Of a stretch of DNA of 64,000 bases, positions 25,736-35,019 are shown one piece after another. Made by a program: the position numbers and the translations under genes. This stretch comes from JBOFLG01 sp051657745 (GTDB lineage: Bacteria; Actinomycetota; Actinomycetes; Actinomycetales; Dermatophilaceae), in assembly GCA_051657745.1 (NCBI GenBank), contig JBOFLG010000117.1, forward strand, positions 5,825 to 69,824. Direction: 5' to 3'. Each line of letters opens with the position of its first letter. Positions within the stretch are counted from its first letter, which is position 1. The notes below the pieces were generated by a model, which saw only the letters and a list, made by a program, of their open reading frames with translations, was not told where the DNA came from and made no database searches.

Positions 25736-28087
25736 ATGACGCCTGCCCTTCACCCCCTGCCCTCGCACGTGACACCACGATTCCGGATGGTCGCCGGTGT
25801 CGTCGCCGTGTCGACAAGTATCTCGGCGCTCCTCGTCGCCGCCAGTCCCGCCGCTGCTGCTGCCGGGACTGAGTTGATCACCAACGGCACCTTCGCCGAC
25901 GGCCTCACCGGATGGAACGCATACCCCGCGCCATCTGTCGTTGATGGCCGCGGATGCGTTGACGTGCCGGCCGGTACGGCTCCCTATGGGGCGGCGATCG
26001 AACAGTCCATCCCGATGCGGGAGGGCGAAACGTACGCGTTCTCCGCGAGCATCCTCAGCGACCCCGCGACATCCGGCACCGTGCGAATCGCCATCCAGGG
26101 TGGGGAGGACATCAACTACGCGGAGTTCATGCCCGCGCGGAAGGTACCTCTCACCCCGGCCCCGCAAACCATCGAGGCCACCTTCACCGCGGACCGCGAC
26201 TACCCGGCGGCCCGGCTGACCTTCCAGCAGGACGTCACCACCGATGTCGCGTACCGGTTGTGCCTGGATGACGTCACGGTCACCGACGGCGCCGAACCGG
26301 AGCCTTACCAGCCCGAGACCCACTCCGCCGTACGCGTCAACCAGGCGGGCTACCTCCCGGGCGCTCCCAAACAGGCGACCGTGATGACCGACGCCGAGAA
26401 GCCGCAGACGTTCGTCGTCCGAGACGGCCGCGGTGTGGTGGTGCGGCGCGGCTCAACCCGCCCGGCTGGCGTGGAGGACAGCGTCGGACGCGCAGTGCAC
26501 GTCATCACCTTCTCGGATGTGCGCCGGCCCGGGACGGGCTACACGATCTCGGTTGGCGATCAGACCAGTTACCCGTTCGAGATCTCCCGCGACGTCTACG
26601 ACCAACTACGCACAGACAGCAAGACCTTCTTCTACACCAACCGCAGTGGCATTGCGATCGACGACGCCCTGGCTCCCGGGTATGGGCGTGCCGCTGGCCA
26701 CATCGGCGTCGCTCCGAACCAGGGCGACACCGCGGTGCCGTGCCAGGACCTCGACGACCCCTCGCAGAAGTTGTACGACGAACCGTGGACCTGCGAGGGA
26801 ACTCGGGATGTCAGCGGCGGCTGGTACGACGCCGGGGACCACGGGAAGTACGTCGTGAACGGCGGGATCTCGGTCGCCCAGTTGATGATGGAGTACGAGC
26901 GCACCCACACCGGAGTTGCGCGCCGAGTCGGGTACGCCGACGGAACCCTGTCCATCCCCGAGGCCGGAAACGGGACGCCCGACCTGCTTGACGAGATCCG
27001 CTGGCAACTCGACTGGCTGCTCCGGATGCAGGTACCCGACGGCCAGAAGTACGCCGGGATGGCGAACCACAAAGTCGCGGACGTGGATTGGACCCCAGTG
27101 CCGCTGATGCCCGCTGCCGACTCACAGCGTCGGGTGCTCTACCGACCCTCGACCGCAGCGACCCTCAACCTGGCCGCAGCCGCAGCACAAGGCGCCCGAC
27201 TGTTCCGGTCGGTCGACCCCAGGTACTCCCGAAGGCTCGCCGCCGCCGCGCGCAGTGCCTACGGCGCCGCCAAGGCCACCCCCGACCTGCTCGCGCCGGC
27301 GCCGGATGCGACGATCGACGCCAACCCCGGCAGCGGCCCGTATGACGACGACGACGTGAGCGACGAATTCTACTGGGCCGCAGCCGAGCTCTACCTCACG
27401 ACTGGTGACAGCCGCTATGAGCGCGCCGTGCTGACCTCGCCCGTGCACTATGCCGACGTCTTCACGGACGGCTTCTGGTGGAAGGAAGTCGCCGCCCTGG
27501 GGCGCCTCAACCTCGCCACCGTGAAGAGCACTCTCCTGGGCCGCAACTACGTGCGGCACTCGGTGGTGCGCGCGGCTGACCAGTTTCTCGCCGTGCAGCG
27601 CCGCGAACCCTTCGGGCAGCCGTACGCGCCAGCCGACGGCGATTGGGCGTGGGGCTCGAACTCGGCAATGCTCAACAACCTCCAGGTGATCGGTACCGCG
27701 TACGACCTCACCGGGCGGCAGAAGTACGCCAACGGGGTGACCTCGGGCATGGACTACCTGTTGGGTCGCAACGCCCTCGACCTGTCCTACGTCACTGGGT
27801 GGGGTGACCGGTTCTCGCGCAACCAGCACCACCGCTGGTACGCGAAGTCGCTGGACTCGCAGCTTCCGGAGCCACCGATCGGCACTCTCGCCGGCGGGCC
27901 GAACTCCACCGCCACCGACACCGAGGACCCGGTGGCTGCTGCGCTCCTGCCGGGCTGCGTCGCCCAGTTCTGCTACGTGGACCAAATCGGCTCATGGTCG
28001 ACGAATGAGATCACGATCAACTGGAACGCTTCGCTGTCGTGGGTGTCTGGATTCCTCGCGGACCGGCGTGCACCCTCCGACACATGA
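25736..28087 (+). CDS. Secreted family 9 glycoside hydrolase (endoglucanase-like) with CBM4/9-type module
   Basis: The 783-residue precursor has a signal peptide ending near SPAAAAAG, a carbohydrate-binding module of the CBM4/9 type (about residues 45-185: LITNGTFADGLTGWNAYPAP ... RLCLDDVTVTDG), a CelD_N Ig-like domain (AVRVNQAGYLPGAPKQATV), and a GH9 catalytic (alpha/alpha)6 barrel. Catalytic groups are visible: the nucleophile-activating Asp in GGWYDAGDHGKYVVNGG and the acid Glu in STNEITINWNASLSWV. It should cut beta-1,4-glucan outside the cell. The ATG at 25736 has GAGGAA about ten bases upstream. It is the only carbohydrate-active enzyme here, with no transporter or regulator beside it. 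Confidence 0.93.
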   Translation: MTPALHPLPSHVTPRFRMVAGVVAVSTSISALLVAASPAAAAAGTELITNGTFADGLTGWNAYPAPSVVDGRGCVDVPAGTAPYGAAIEQSIPMREGETYAFSASILSDPATSGTVRIAIQGGEDINYAEFMPARKVPLTPAPQTIEATFTADRDYPAARLTFQQDVTTDVAYRLCLDDVTVTDGAEPEPYQPETHSAVRVNQAGYLPGAPKQATVMTDAEKPQTFVVRDGRGVVVRRGSTRPAGVEDSVGRAVHVITFSDVRRPGTGYTISVGDQTSYPFEISRDVYDQLRTDSKTFFYTNRSGIAIDDALAPGYGRAAGHIGVAPNQGDTAVPCQDLDDPSQKLYDEPWTCEGTRDVSGGWYDAGDHGKYVVNGGISVAQLMMEYERTHTGVARRVGYADGTLSIPEAGNGTPDLLDEIRWQLDWLLRMQVPDGQKYAGMANHKVADVDWTPVPLMPAADSQRRVLYRPSTAATLNLAAAAAQGARLFRSVDPRYSRRLAAAARSAYGAAKATPDLLAPAPDATIDANPGSGPYDDDDVSDEFYWAAAELYLTTGDSRYERAVLTSPVHYADVFTDGFWWKEVAALGRLNLATVKSTLLGRNYVRHSVVRAADQFLAVQRREPFGQPYAPADGDWAWGSNSAMLNNLQVIGTAYDLTGRQKYANGVTSGMDYLLGRNALDLSYVTGWGDRFSRNQHHRWYAKSLDSQLPEPPIGTLAGGPNSTATDTEDPVAAALLPGCVAQFCYVDQIGSWSTNEITINWNASLSWVSGFLADRRAPSDT

Positions 28088-28448
28088 CGCGACGTGGACG
28101 GCGCCTCGCTGCAGACTGGCGCCTCGTCGATTCAGGCGTCATGTTCGGTGTCACTCAGGGAACTCGCACCGCTGTCCACCCGGGAGAGGATCGCCAGTCA
28201 CATCCGCCGGGCGATGGATGACCGGGCCGTGAGCTCCGGTGGTCGCACGTTCATGCGGGCTTGACCTCACGTGGAACGGAGGCGAACTCGTCACCTCGAC
28301 GACGGCGCCATCCGCACGTCCCTCCAGGACGGCGGCACAGCCACTCCCCGTGCCGAACCTCTCGGCGCGTCAGGCGCCGCCATCGGGGTCGGCGGGAGCA
28401 TTGGCACGGTGCTCCCGGCTCACTGAGGAAAGCCGGGCCCACCGGTGC
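28088..28448. other. Intergenic region downstream of GH9, no gene recognised
   Basis: About 360 bp with only short, unconvincing open frames and no similarity I recognise. It separates the cellulase gene from a convergent small ORF. Confidence 0.4.
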
Positions 28449-28450
28449 CT

Positions 28451-28472
28451 GAGCAGCGTGCCTACGCTGCTC
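28451..28472 (-). terminator. Hairpin at the 3' end of the small ORF
   Basis: GAGCAGCGT (28451-28459) and ACGCTGCTC (28464-28472) form a perfect 9-bp stem with a 4-base loop. The stem overlaps the TAG stop (28464-28462) of the small ORF, and could act as a terminator in either direction; no T-tract follows. Confidence 0.5.
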
Positions 28473-28662
28473 TCACCGCGGCCGACACGGGGTCGGCCTC
28501 GGCGCGAATCGGGGTGATCTCGGCGGCGTGCCGACCGACGTGGGTCGAGCCTCGGCCGATCGACAGCAAGGCGACGTCGCGGAGCATCCAGCGCACCATG
28601 CCGCCCGCCTTGGCATGGCGGGCGCGCCGCAAGGTCGACATCTCGATGGAACTGCTCATCAT
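28462..28662 (-). CDS. Small basic protein of unknown function (66 residues)
   Basis: The frame encodes MMSSSIEMSTLRRARHAKAG and continues to ...DPVSAAVRAA. It is supported by the best Shine-Dalgarno in this part of the window (GGAAGGAGG a few bases before two consecutive ATG codons) and by a hairpin at its stop. It is basic, has no signal peptide or membrane segment, and matches no family I know. It lies alone in an 800-bp gap between the GH9 and RDD genes. Confidence 0.5.
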   Translation of the reverse strand: MMSSSIEMSTLRRARHAKAGGMVRWMLRDVALLSIGRGSTHVGRHAAEITPIRAEADPVSAAVRAA

Positions 28663-28876
28663 CGAACCTCCTTCCGGGCTTTACGCCCTCCCCTGCGGCC
28701 GCACCCTGCGGTAGGCACAGCGTGGCGGATACCCCTCCCCGGCTTCCGCAGTTCGGATGAACGCTGAACTAGTCATTACCTTTCGCTGACCTGACCTTGA
28801 CGCTGCGAGCGACCGCTGGTCAGGAACGCCGCGACGACGCCGAGCGTCTCGACGGCAGTTCCGACCCCGCCGTCGC

Positions 28877-29698
28877 TCACCGACCTGGCCGGATGACGAC
28901 CACCGTGTCAGCCACCTTGTCGTGGAGCGCCTGACGCTTCGGGTCCCACAACAGCCACGCCGGGTCGAGGACGCTGACCAGCGTTCCAAGGAACCCGACG
29001 ATGGGTACCAGGCCGACGACCGTGGCCGCCACCGAGATGGCCTGCCGCCGAGCCGCGGTGGAGACCGAGAGCGGGCCAGGGGCGGCGAGACGCCGCACCT
29101 GGGTGCCGAGTGCCATCTTGCCCGGAGTGGCACCGCGCCAGACCAGGAAGACAACCTCGTAGAGCACCGCCACCACCAGTCCGATCACGGTGATCGGAAG
29201 AACGGCCTCGCTGGCTGCGGTGGCGAACACCGTCTGGTCCGGTGGCGTAACTCCGCGCTCGGCGGCCTCCACCGTGGCGCTGACGGAGCGGCCGACGACC
29301 GATACAAACTCCTGGACAAAGGGCCAGCCGACGACCACGGTCAGCACACCGGTCAGCAGCGAGTCGAGCACGCGGGCGAACAACCGGCGCCACCATTCGG
29401 CGAGGACGGCGCCATCGGGAAGCACATCCCGCCGGGTCTCCCAGGGAGATCCGGCGGGCCCGGACGGGGCCACACCTGGCGGCTGCCGCCACGGCGTCGA
29501 GCCGTCGTGGCCGACCGAGTCACGGTGGCCGGGGGGCGTGCTCGGCGGAGCCACGACTCGCCCGATCGTCGACTGCTCCGCCGTCGGCGAACGTCGCGGT
29601 GCGGTGTGCGCAGTCCAGATCACCCCGTCGAAGTACCGCAGCACCGAGGAGTCGTCCGGGTCGTCGTACCAGCCAGGGCCGGTGAGCTGGGTTGTCAT
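28877..29698 (-). CDS. RDD family membrane protein with N-terminal DUF2510 domain
   Basis: The 273-residue protein begins with a DUF2510 motif (GPGWYDDPDDSSVLRYFDG, then WTAHT), a small surface domain common in actinobacterial membrane proteins, followed by a Pro-rich linker and an RDD domain with three or four hydrophobic segments (RVLDSLLTGVLTVVVGWPFV, LPITVIGLVVAVLYEVVFLV, GLVPIVGFLGTLVSVLD). The RDD pattern includes WRGATPGKMALGTQVRR and KRQALHDKVADTVVV. Function unknown; some RDD proteins act as sodium/proton antiporters. It is downstream of the helicase gene on the same strand. Confidence 0.88.
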   Translation of the reverse strand: MTTQLTGPGWYDDPDDSSVLRYFDGVIWTAHTAPRRSPTAEQSTIGRVVAPPSTPPGHRDSVGHDGSTPWRQPPGVAPSGPAGSPWETRRDVLPDGAVLAEWWRRLFARVLDSLLTGVLTVVVGWPFVQEFVSVVGRSVSATVEAAERGVTPPDQTVFATAASEAVLPITVIGLVVAVLYEVVFLVWRGATPGKMALGTQVRRLAAPGPLSVSTAARRQAISVAATVVGLVPIVGFLGTLVSVLDPAWLLWDPKRQALHDKVADTVVVIRPGR

Positions 29699-29800
29699 AT
29701 GCGCATCGTGTCACGCACGCCGCTGGTCGCGGCCAGCGCTACGACCTGGTCGGTGGGACCCGCGGGGTCGCAACGGTAACGACCCGACGGCGAACCGCAG

Positions 29801-31585
29801 TCAGCGCCGACCGACAAACCAGCTGCGGATCCGGTCGATCCGGTCGGTCACCTGCTCGCCGGTGGCGGCAGCCAACTCCGGGCCACCGCAGGCCCGACGG
29901 AGGTCCAGGTGGATCGTGGCATGTGCCGCACCCGTCTTGGCGGCGTACGCCGCGACCAGGGTGTTGAGCTCTTTGCGCTGTGCCGCGAGCGCGCGGTGCA
30001 TCGACACCTCCGGCGCGCGGGATGCCGTCGTGCCGTCGCGACCGCGGCCGGTCGCGCTCCCGGCGTCGCGCGCCTGGCGGGCCTGCCGCTCCCGGAGCAG
30101 GTGGGCGACCTGGTCGGGCTCGAGCAGGCCGGGCAAGCCGAGGTAGTCCTGTTCCTCCGCCGAGCCGACCTCAGCGTGCAGCCCGAACTGCTGGGCGTCG
30201 AAGAGCACGTGGTCGAAGTGGGCATCGGACTCCAGGGCCTCGAACGCGGCATCCTCGGGCCCGAGCGCTGCCTCCGCTCGGTTGGCCTCGCGCAGCATCC
30301 CCTCTTCCTCCGCCCAGATCGACGGCTCGTCATCCTCGGTCGACGCCCGGCCGAGCGCGTGGTCGCGCTCCTCTTCCATCGCCGCCGCATGGGCCAGGAT
30401 GACGGGAACGCTCGGCAGGAACACCGAGGCCACCTCACCCCGCCGACGGACCCGCACAAAACGACCGACGGCCTGGGCAAAGAACAATGGCGTCGAGGTG
30501 GAGGTCGCGTAGACCCCCACGCACAGCCGCGGCACATCGACGCCCTCGGACACCATCCGCACCGCGACCATCCATCTCGAGTCCCCCGCGGCGAACTCCT
30601 CGATGCGGGAGCTGGCCCCGGCGTCATCCGAGAGCACCACGGTGGGCTCAGAACCGGTGATCGACCGCAGGATTCGGGCGTAGGCGCGTGCCGCGGTCTT
30701 GTTCGAGGCGATGACCAACGCGCCGGCATCCGGCACGTGGTGCCGCATCTCGGACAGTCGGGTGTCAGCGGCGGCCAGCACTGCGGGCACCCATTCGCCC
30801 GCCGGGTCCAGGGCGGTGCGCCAGGCGTGCGCGGTCTGATCCTTGGTGAGCGGCTCGCCGAGGCTCGCAGCCACCTCATCACCCGCCTTGGTGCGCCACC
30901 GCATCGCCCCCCCGTAGGCCAGGAACATCACCGGCCGCACCACACCGTCACGGAGTGCGGCCGCGTAGCCGTAACTGGAATCAGAAGCGGAACGCAGGAT
31001 GCCGTCCGCACCCATTTCATAGCGAACGAACGGGATCGGGGTGGTGTCCGAACGGAACGGGGTGCCGGTGAGGGCAAGGCGGCGGCTGGCTGGCGTGAAC
31101 GCCTCACGGATGCCGTCACCCCACGACCGCGCGTCGCCGCCATGATGCACCTCGTCAAGGACGACGAGGGTCGACATCGCCTCGGTTCGGCGCCGGTGCA
31201 GTTCAGGGTTCGCGGCGACCTGTGCGTAGGTGAGTGCCACTCCCCGGTACTCCTCGCTCTGCACACCCTGGCTGTTAGAGAACGCCGGGTTGAGCTGGAT
31301 GCCGACCCGGGCTGCGGCATCCGCCCACTGGGTTTTGAGGTGCTCGGTCGGTGCCACCACGGTGAGCGCCTGCACGACGCCGCGGTCAAGCAGCTCGGTG
31401 GCAACGCGCAGCGCGTAGGTCGTCTTGCCGGCGCCCGGCGTCGCGACCGCCAGGAAGTCGCGCGCGTCGCACTCGAGATAGCGGTCGAGCGACTCCTGCT
31501 GCCAGGCGCGGAGCTTGGCGGCAGTCCCCCACGCGGCGCGTTCGGGGTACGCAGGGGGCAGGTGTCCAGCGGCAGAGGTACTCAT
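29801..31585 (-). CDS. DEAD/DEAH-box superfamily 2 helicase
   Basis: The 594-residue protein has helicase motif I (ATPGAGKTT, near residue 50), motif II DEVH, motif III LTGTPFRSD and motif VI QAVGRFVRVRR, i.e. a complete SF2 core resembling the UvrB/RecG-like type III restriction helicases, plus a charged C-terminal region of about 170 residues without a named domain. It is paired with DUF3039 in many actinobacteria, so a housekeeping DNA or RNA remodelling role is likely. The start ATG at 31585 gives MSTSAAGHLPPAYPERAAWG. No nuclease or methylase lies nearby. Confidence 0.9.
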   Translation of the reverse strand: MSTSAAGHLPPAYPERAAWGTAAKLRAWQQESLDRYLECDARDFLAVATPGAGKTTYALRVATELLDRGVVQALTVVAPTEHLKTQWADAAARVGIQLNPAFSNSQGVQSEEYRGVALTYAQVAANPELHRRRTEAMSTLVVLDEVHHGGDARSWGDGIREAFTPASRRLALTGTPFRSDTTPIPFVRYEMGADGILRSASDSSYGYAAALRDGVVRPVMFLAYGGAMRWRTKAGDEVAASLGEPLTKDQTAHAWRTALDPAGEWVPAVLAAADTRLSEMRHHVPDAGALVIASNKTAARAYARILRSITGSEPTVVLSDDAGASSRIEEFAAGDSRWMVAVRMVSEGVDVPRLCVGVYATSTSTPLFFAQAVGRFVRVRRRGEVASVFLPSVPVILAHAAAMEEERDHALGRASTEDDEPSIWAEEEGMLREANRAEAALGPEDAAFEALESDAHFDHVLFDAQQFGLHAEVGSAEEQDYLGLPGLLEPDQVAHLLRERQARQARDAGSATGRGRDGTTASRAPEVSMHRALAAQRKELNTLVAAYAAKTGAAHATIHLDLRRACGGPELAAATGEQVTDRIDRIRSWFVGRR

Positions 31586-31752
31586 AGGCGGCCGCCACCT
31601 TAACCGCCATCACGGTGGGTCGCGGCAGCCGGTCAGTGCTGACGCCCAGCGCGCCGGTGCGCAGCCGCACCGCTCGGCACGATCTCGGTCACCCCGATGG
31701 CGCACCCGTACCGACGTCCGACCGCCCGGCCGCCGTCCGACCAGCGCTGGTA

Positions 31753-31802
31753 ACTTCTCGCCGCCGTCCTCGGCCTCTACTTCTCGCCGCCGTCCTCGGC
31801 CT
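31753..31802. repeat. 24-bp duplication of the DUF3039 3' end
   Basis: The 24-bp sequence starting ACTTCTCGCCGCCGTCCTCG occurs at 31753-31776 and 31779-31802. The right copy encodes the last codons of the DUF3039 protein; the left one lies just past the stop codon. Confidence 0.9.
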
Positions 31803-32088
31803 TGCGCAGCCCGGTGATGATCTCCTTGCAGGTCGGGCACACCGGGAAACGTTTCGGGTCACGACCAGGAACCCAGACCTTGCCGCACAGCGCCGTGACC
31901 GGCTCCCCGCTGAGCGCGCTCTCAAGGATCTTCTCCTTGCGCACGTAGTGGGAGAAACGCTCGTGATCGCCCGGCTCGGCGACCTGCGGAAGGGTCTCAG
32001 TCCGCTCCAGGACGGCGGTCTGCGTCTTCGGGCCACCGGGTGCGTGCGGGGCGTCCGGGGCGTCCGGGGTCGGGTGCGGCTCGCTCAT
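31777..32088 (-). CDS. DUF3039 family protein
   Basis: This 103-residue protein has an N-terminal Pro/Ala/Asp-rich part and the DUF3039 core: HERFSHYVRKEKILESALSG, then TALCGKVWVPGRDP and FPVCPTCKEIITGL. Three cysteines (C-G, CPTC) form a probable zinc site. The function is unknown; it is an actinobacterial protein that accompanies the SF2 helicase downstream. A micro-duplication sits at its 3' end. Confidence 0.92.
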   Translation of the reverse strand: MSEPHPTPDAPDAPHAPGGPKTQTAVLERTETLPQVAEPGDHERFSHYVRKEKILESALSGEPVTALCGKVWVPGRDPKRFPVCPTCKEIITGLRKAEDGGEK

Positions 32089-32221
32089 GCCACCGATGCT
32101 ACGCCGGGCACCCTCGTTCGGCCGAGGCCCGCTCCTCGCGCCACCGCGGGGCCAGCGCCAGGCCGGCGTACCTTCTGGCGAGCCCCTCTTCGGCGACTAT
32201 GCACCCGCCCAGGGGCGCTGG

Positions 32222-32782
32222 TCAGTTGAGAGCGGGGTCGCTGGGGTACCAGGCAACCCAACGCAGCGGTGCGGGCTGACGGTTCAGCACCCGCCGCCAC
32301 AAGCCATCAGGCTCCTCGGTGAAGGCGTCCCCGCTCTCGACATCGACGACGTACCAGGAGCCGGTGGTGATCTCCGCGTCGAGCTGACCGGGTGACCAGC
32401 CCGCGTAGCCGGCGAAGATTCGCAGCCCGGAGAGCACATCGGCGACGAGCAGTGGCGGGGTGTCGAGATCGACGAGGGCCACCGAACCGAACAGCCGCTT
32501 CACTCCGCGAGGTTCCGGCGAGTCGCCTGGCACGGCGACCAAGCCCAGGGCCGAATCCGGCTGCACCGGGCCACCCTGGAACACCCTCGCCGGCCGACTC
32601 GCATGCTCCTCCCACCCGGGCAACACCGCATCAATGGTGGCGTCGATCGGCCGGTTCAGCACGACGCCCTGGGCGCCCTCGTCGTCGTGGTGCAGCATGA
32701 GGACCACACTGCGCCGGAACAGGCCGCCACCGACCTGCGGGGTCGCGACGAGCAGCCGACCGGTGGTGTGGGAGCTACTCAC
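32222..32782 (-). CDS. YqgE/AlgH family protein (DUF179)
   Basis: The 186-residue protein has the conserved N-terminal LLVATPQVGGGLFRRSVVLM, GVVLNRPID, VFQGGPVQPD and FAGYAGWSPGQLDAEI. The family is widespread and structurally known, but its biochemical role is unsettled. The GTG start overlaps the stop of the upstream RNA helicase gene (GTGA), implying translational coupling. The start is preceded by GGGGA. Confidence 0.94.
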   Translation of the reverse strand: MSSSHTTGRLLVATPQVGGGLFRRSVVLMLHHDDEGAQGVVLNRPIDATIDAVLPGWEEHASRPARVFQGGPVQPDSALGLVAVPGDSPEPRGVKRLFGSVALVDLDTPPLLVADVLSGLRIFAGYAGWSPGQLDAEITTGSWYVVDVESGDAFTEEPDGLWRRVLNRQPAPLRWVAWYPSDPALN

Positions 32783-35019
32783 TCCCCTATTCTGCCCCGG
32801 CTCTCACCAGCGCCACGAGCGCGATGACCGTGCGCCGAGCCGTGCCGTGAGCCAGACGGGCGCCGCGGCTGACCGGGCCGACCTGGCCGTCGGCCGTCTC
32901 GGCGTCGACCCGCACCAGAACCGCCCTCGAGCACCGGGCGCCACACGTCATCCGGCACGGGGGTGCCGCTCGGGGCGACCCCTCCGATCGCCGCAACCGT
33001 GGCGTCGCCGGGGGCCACCGTGACTGTCTCGGCGTCGGCGCCGGCCGCCTCGGCCAGCCCGGCGACCATCTTGCGCTGGTGGGGCAGCGCCAACATGATT
33101 ACCGCGCCCCGCTCGCCAGCGCGAGCGGTGCGGCCGGCGCGGTGCAGGTAGTCCTTGTGATCCTTGGGTGGGTCGACCTGAACGACCAGGCCGATGTCGT
33201 CGACGTGGATGCCGCGCGCCGCGACGTCCGTGGCGACCAGCACCGACATCCGGCCATCGCGGAACGCACCGAGAACTCGGTTGCGCACGCCCTGCGACAG
33301 CCCACCGTGCAAGGCCGCCGCAAAGACACCACGCTCACGAAGCTCGCGGGCGATGCGGTCGGAGCCGAGTTGGGTGCGAGCAAAGACCACGACCCGGCCG
33401 GGTCGACCGGCGAGCTCAGCAGTCAGCGCCTTCTTGTCGTGCGGCGCGACCAGCCATACGTGGTGGCTCATCGTGGTCACCGCGGCCTGGGCCTCGTCGG
33501 TCGAGTGCGTCACCGGGTCCACGAGGTACCGCTCGACGAGGTTGTCGACGCCACGGTCGAGGGTCGCCGAGAAGAGCAACCGCTGACCTCCCGGAGGGAG
33601 TGCGTCGAGGATCGCGGTGACCTCGGGGAGGAAGCCCATGTCGGCCATATGGTCAGCCTCGTCGAGCACTGCCACCTCAACCGCGCCGAGCTCGACCGCG
33701 CCACGCTCCATCAGGTCGGTAAGCCGGCCAGGTGTGGCGACGAGCAGGTCCACCCCGCGGCGTAGCGCACTGACCTGCGGCTCGTACGACAACCCACCGG
33801 CCACCAGGCGATGACGCAGCCCGAGGACATGCACGTACGGCTGCAGCGCGTCGCTCACCTGCATCGCCAACTCGCGCGTCGGCACCAGGACGAGGGCACG
33901 AGGCTGCCGTGGCTCTGGGCGACCACGGTCGGCCAACCGAGCGAGCGTGGGCAGCCCGAACGCGAGCGTCTTTCCCGAGCCAGTGCGACCACGACCGAGC
34001 ACGTCGCGACCGGCGAGCGTGTCGGGGATGGTGGCAGCCTGGATCGGGAACGGCTCGACGATGCCGTCGCGAGCCAACCGCTCGACCAGGCGCTCAGGCA
34101 GGCCGACCGCGGCGAACCCGTTGTCGGCGGTGACCTCACGTGGACCACCGCCGGATGAGGTGTACGTCGTCCAGGTGTCAGCCTCGGCGCGGTGCGCCTC
34201 GGCCTGCTCGAAGGCCGCCGCCCCGGAGTCGACGCCGCGGGAACTACGGTCGCCAGACCGACGCTCACCGAACCGCTGCTGGTCCGGACGATCCGTGCCG
34301 CCCCGGCTGCGGGGTGCGTCATCCCGCCTGGGCCGACCATCGAACCGACGCTCACCGAACCGCTGCTGGTCCGGACGATCCGTGCCGCCCCGGCTGCGGG
34401 GTGCGTCATCCCGCCTGGGCCGACCATCGAACCGACGCTCACCGAACTCGCCTCCACCCGAACGGTGTTCGCCGAGCCTGCGATCACCACCGCGCCGCAC
34501 GACAGGGTCACTGACCTGGCCGGGCGAGCGCGAGCCGTCGGCCCGTCGATCAGCGTGACGACCCTCATGACGGTCGCGGCGCACGGGGTCGGCAACCCGA
34601 GGGCCGCGGTCGCGGACCGGCTGATCGCCGCGCTCGCGCCGGGGCCGCTCGTCGTGGGGTCGATGCGCCTGCCACTCGTCGCGCCGGGGCCGGCCACGCT
34701 CGTCGCGCCGTTGGCCGCCACGGTCGTCCGTCGCGGCCCGGGCGCCGCCACGTTCCGAAGCGTCAGCTGAGAATCGTCGAGCCGAGCCGTCGGCACGGCG
34801 TGGATCGTTTCGGTCCCAGCGAGGCGACCGTTCGCTCCGCGGACGGGTAGCTGTGTGGTCGCTGGCGCGTCCCGACGGGCTCATCGAGCGGGACGAGGTG
34901 GCGGCTGTTCGCGGCCCGTCGGGCTGGCCACGATGCGGCTTCTTGGGGGCTTTGCGGGCCTCTGACTTTTGGGCAGTGGTCCATCGGGCCTTTTTGGCCC
35001 CGGGTGCCTTCTTTGGCAC
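32779..35019 (-). CDS. DEAD-box RNA helicase with long disordered RG/RD-rich N-terminus
   Basis: The 746-residue protein joins a roughly 300-residue, Arg/Asp/Gly-rich disordered N-terminus to a DEAD-box core of the RhlE/CsdA type. Motifs: Q motif region FPIQAATIPD, I GRTGSGKT, Ia PTRELAMQ, II DEAD (VLDEADHMADMG), III SAT, V ATDVAARGIH, VI HRAGRTARAG. Such helicases remodel ribosomal and messenger RNA and may phase-separate through the disordered arm. The arm includes an exact duplication of 29 codons (see repeat). The GTG at 35019 (MPKKAPGAKKARW) has AGGAG seven bases upstream; longer frames are not needed. It overlaps the YqgE gene by four bases. Confidence 0.93.
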   Translation of the reverse strand: MPKKAPGAKKARWTTAQKSEARKAPKKPHRGQPDGPRTAATSSRSMSPSGRASDHTATRPRSERSPRWDRNDPRRADGSARRFSADASERGGARAATDDRGGQRRDERGRPRRDEWQAHRPHDERPRRERGDQPVRDRGPRVADPVRRDRHEGRHADRRADGSRSPGQVSDPVVRRGGDRRLGEHRSGGGEFGERRFDGRPRRDDAPRSRGGTDRPDQQRFGERRFDGRPRRDDAPRSRGGTDRPDQQRFGERRSGDRSSRGVDSGAAAFEQAEAHRAEADTWTTYTSSGGGPREVTADNGFAAVGLPERLVERLARDGIVEPFPIQAATIPDTLAGRDVLGRGRTGSGKTLAFGLPTLARLADRGRPEPRQPRALVLVPTRELAMQVSDALQPYVHVLGLRHRLVAGGLSYEPQVSALRRGVDLLVATPGRLTDLMERGAVELGAVEVAVLDEADHMADMGFLPEVTAILDALPPGGQRLLFSATLDRGVDNLVERYLVDPVTHSTDEAQAAVTTMSHHVWLVAPHDKKALTAELAGRPGRVVVFARTQLGSDRIARELRERGVFAAALHGGLSQGVRNRVLGAFRDGRMSVLVATDVAARGIHVDDIGLVVQVDPPKDHKDYLHRAGRTARAGERGAVIMLALPHQRKMVAGLAEAAGADAETVTVAPGDATVAAIGGVAPSGTPVPDDVWRPVLEGGSGAGRRRDGRRPGRPGQPRRPSGSRHGSAHGHRARGAGESRGRIGE
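34261..34434. repeat. Exact 87-bp tandem duplication in the RNA helicase gene
   Basis: Two identical 87-bp copies (34261-34347, 34348-34434) encode a 29-residue unit containing RRDDAPRSRGG and DRPDQQRFGERR, in frame. A partial third copy follows. The absence of any mismatch suggests a recent event or gene-conversion. Confidence 0.95.

Noticed and set aside
29801..32088. SF2 helicase plus DUF3039 as a defence system
   Set aside because: The pair is widely conserved in actinobacterial core genomes and has no nuclease or methylase beside it.
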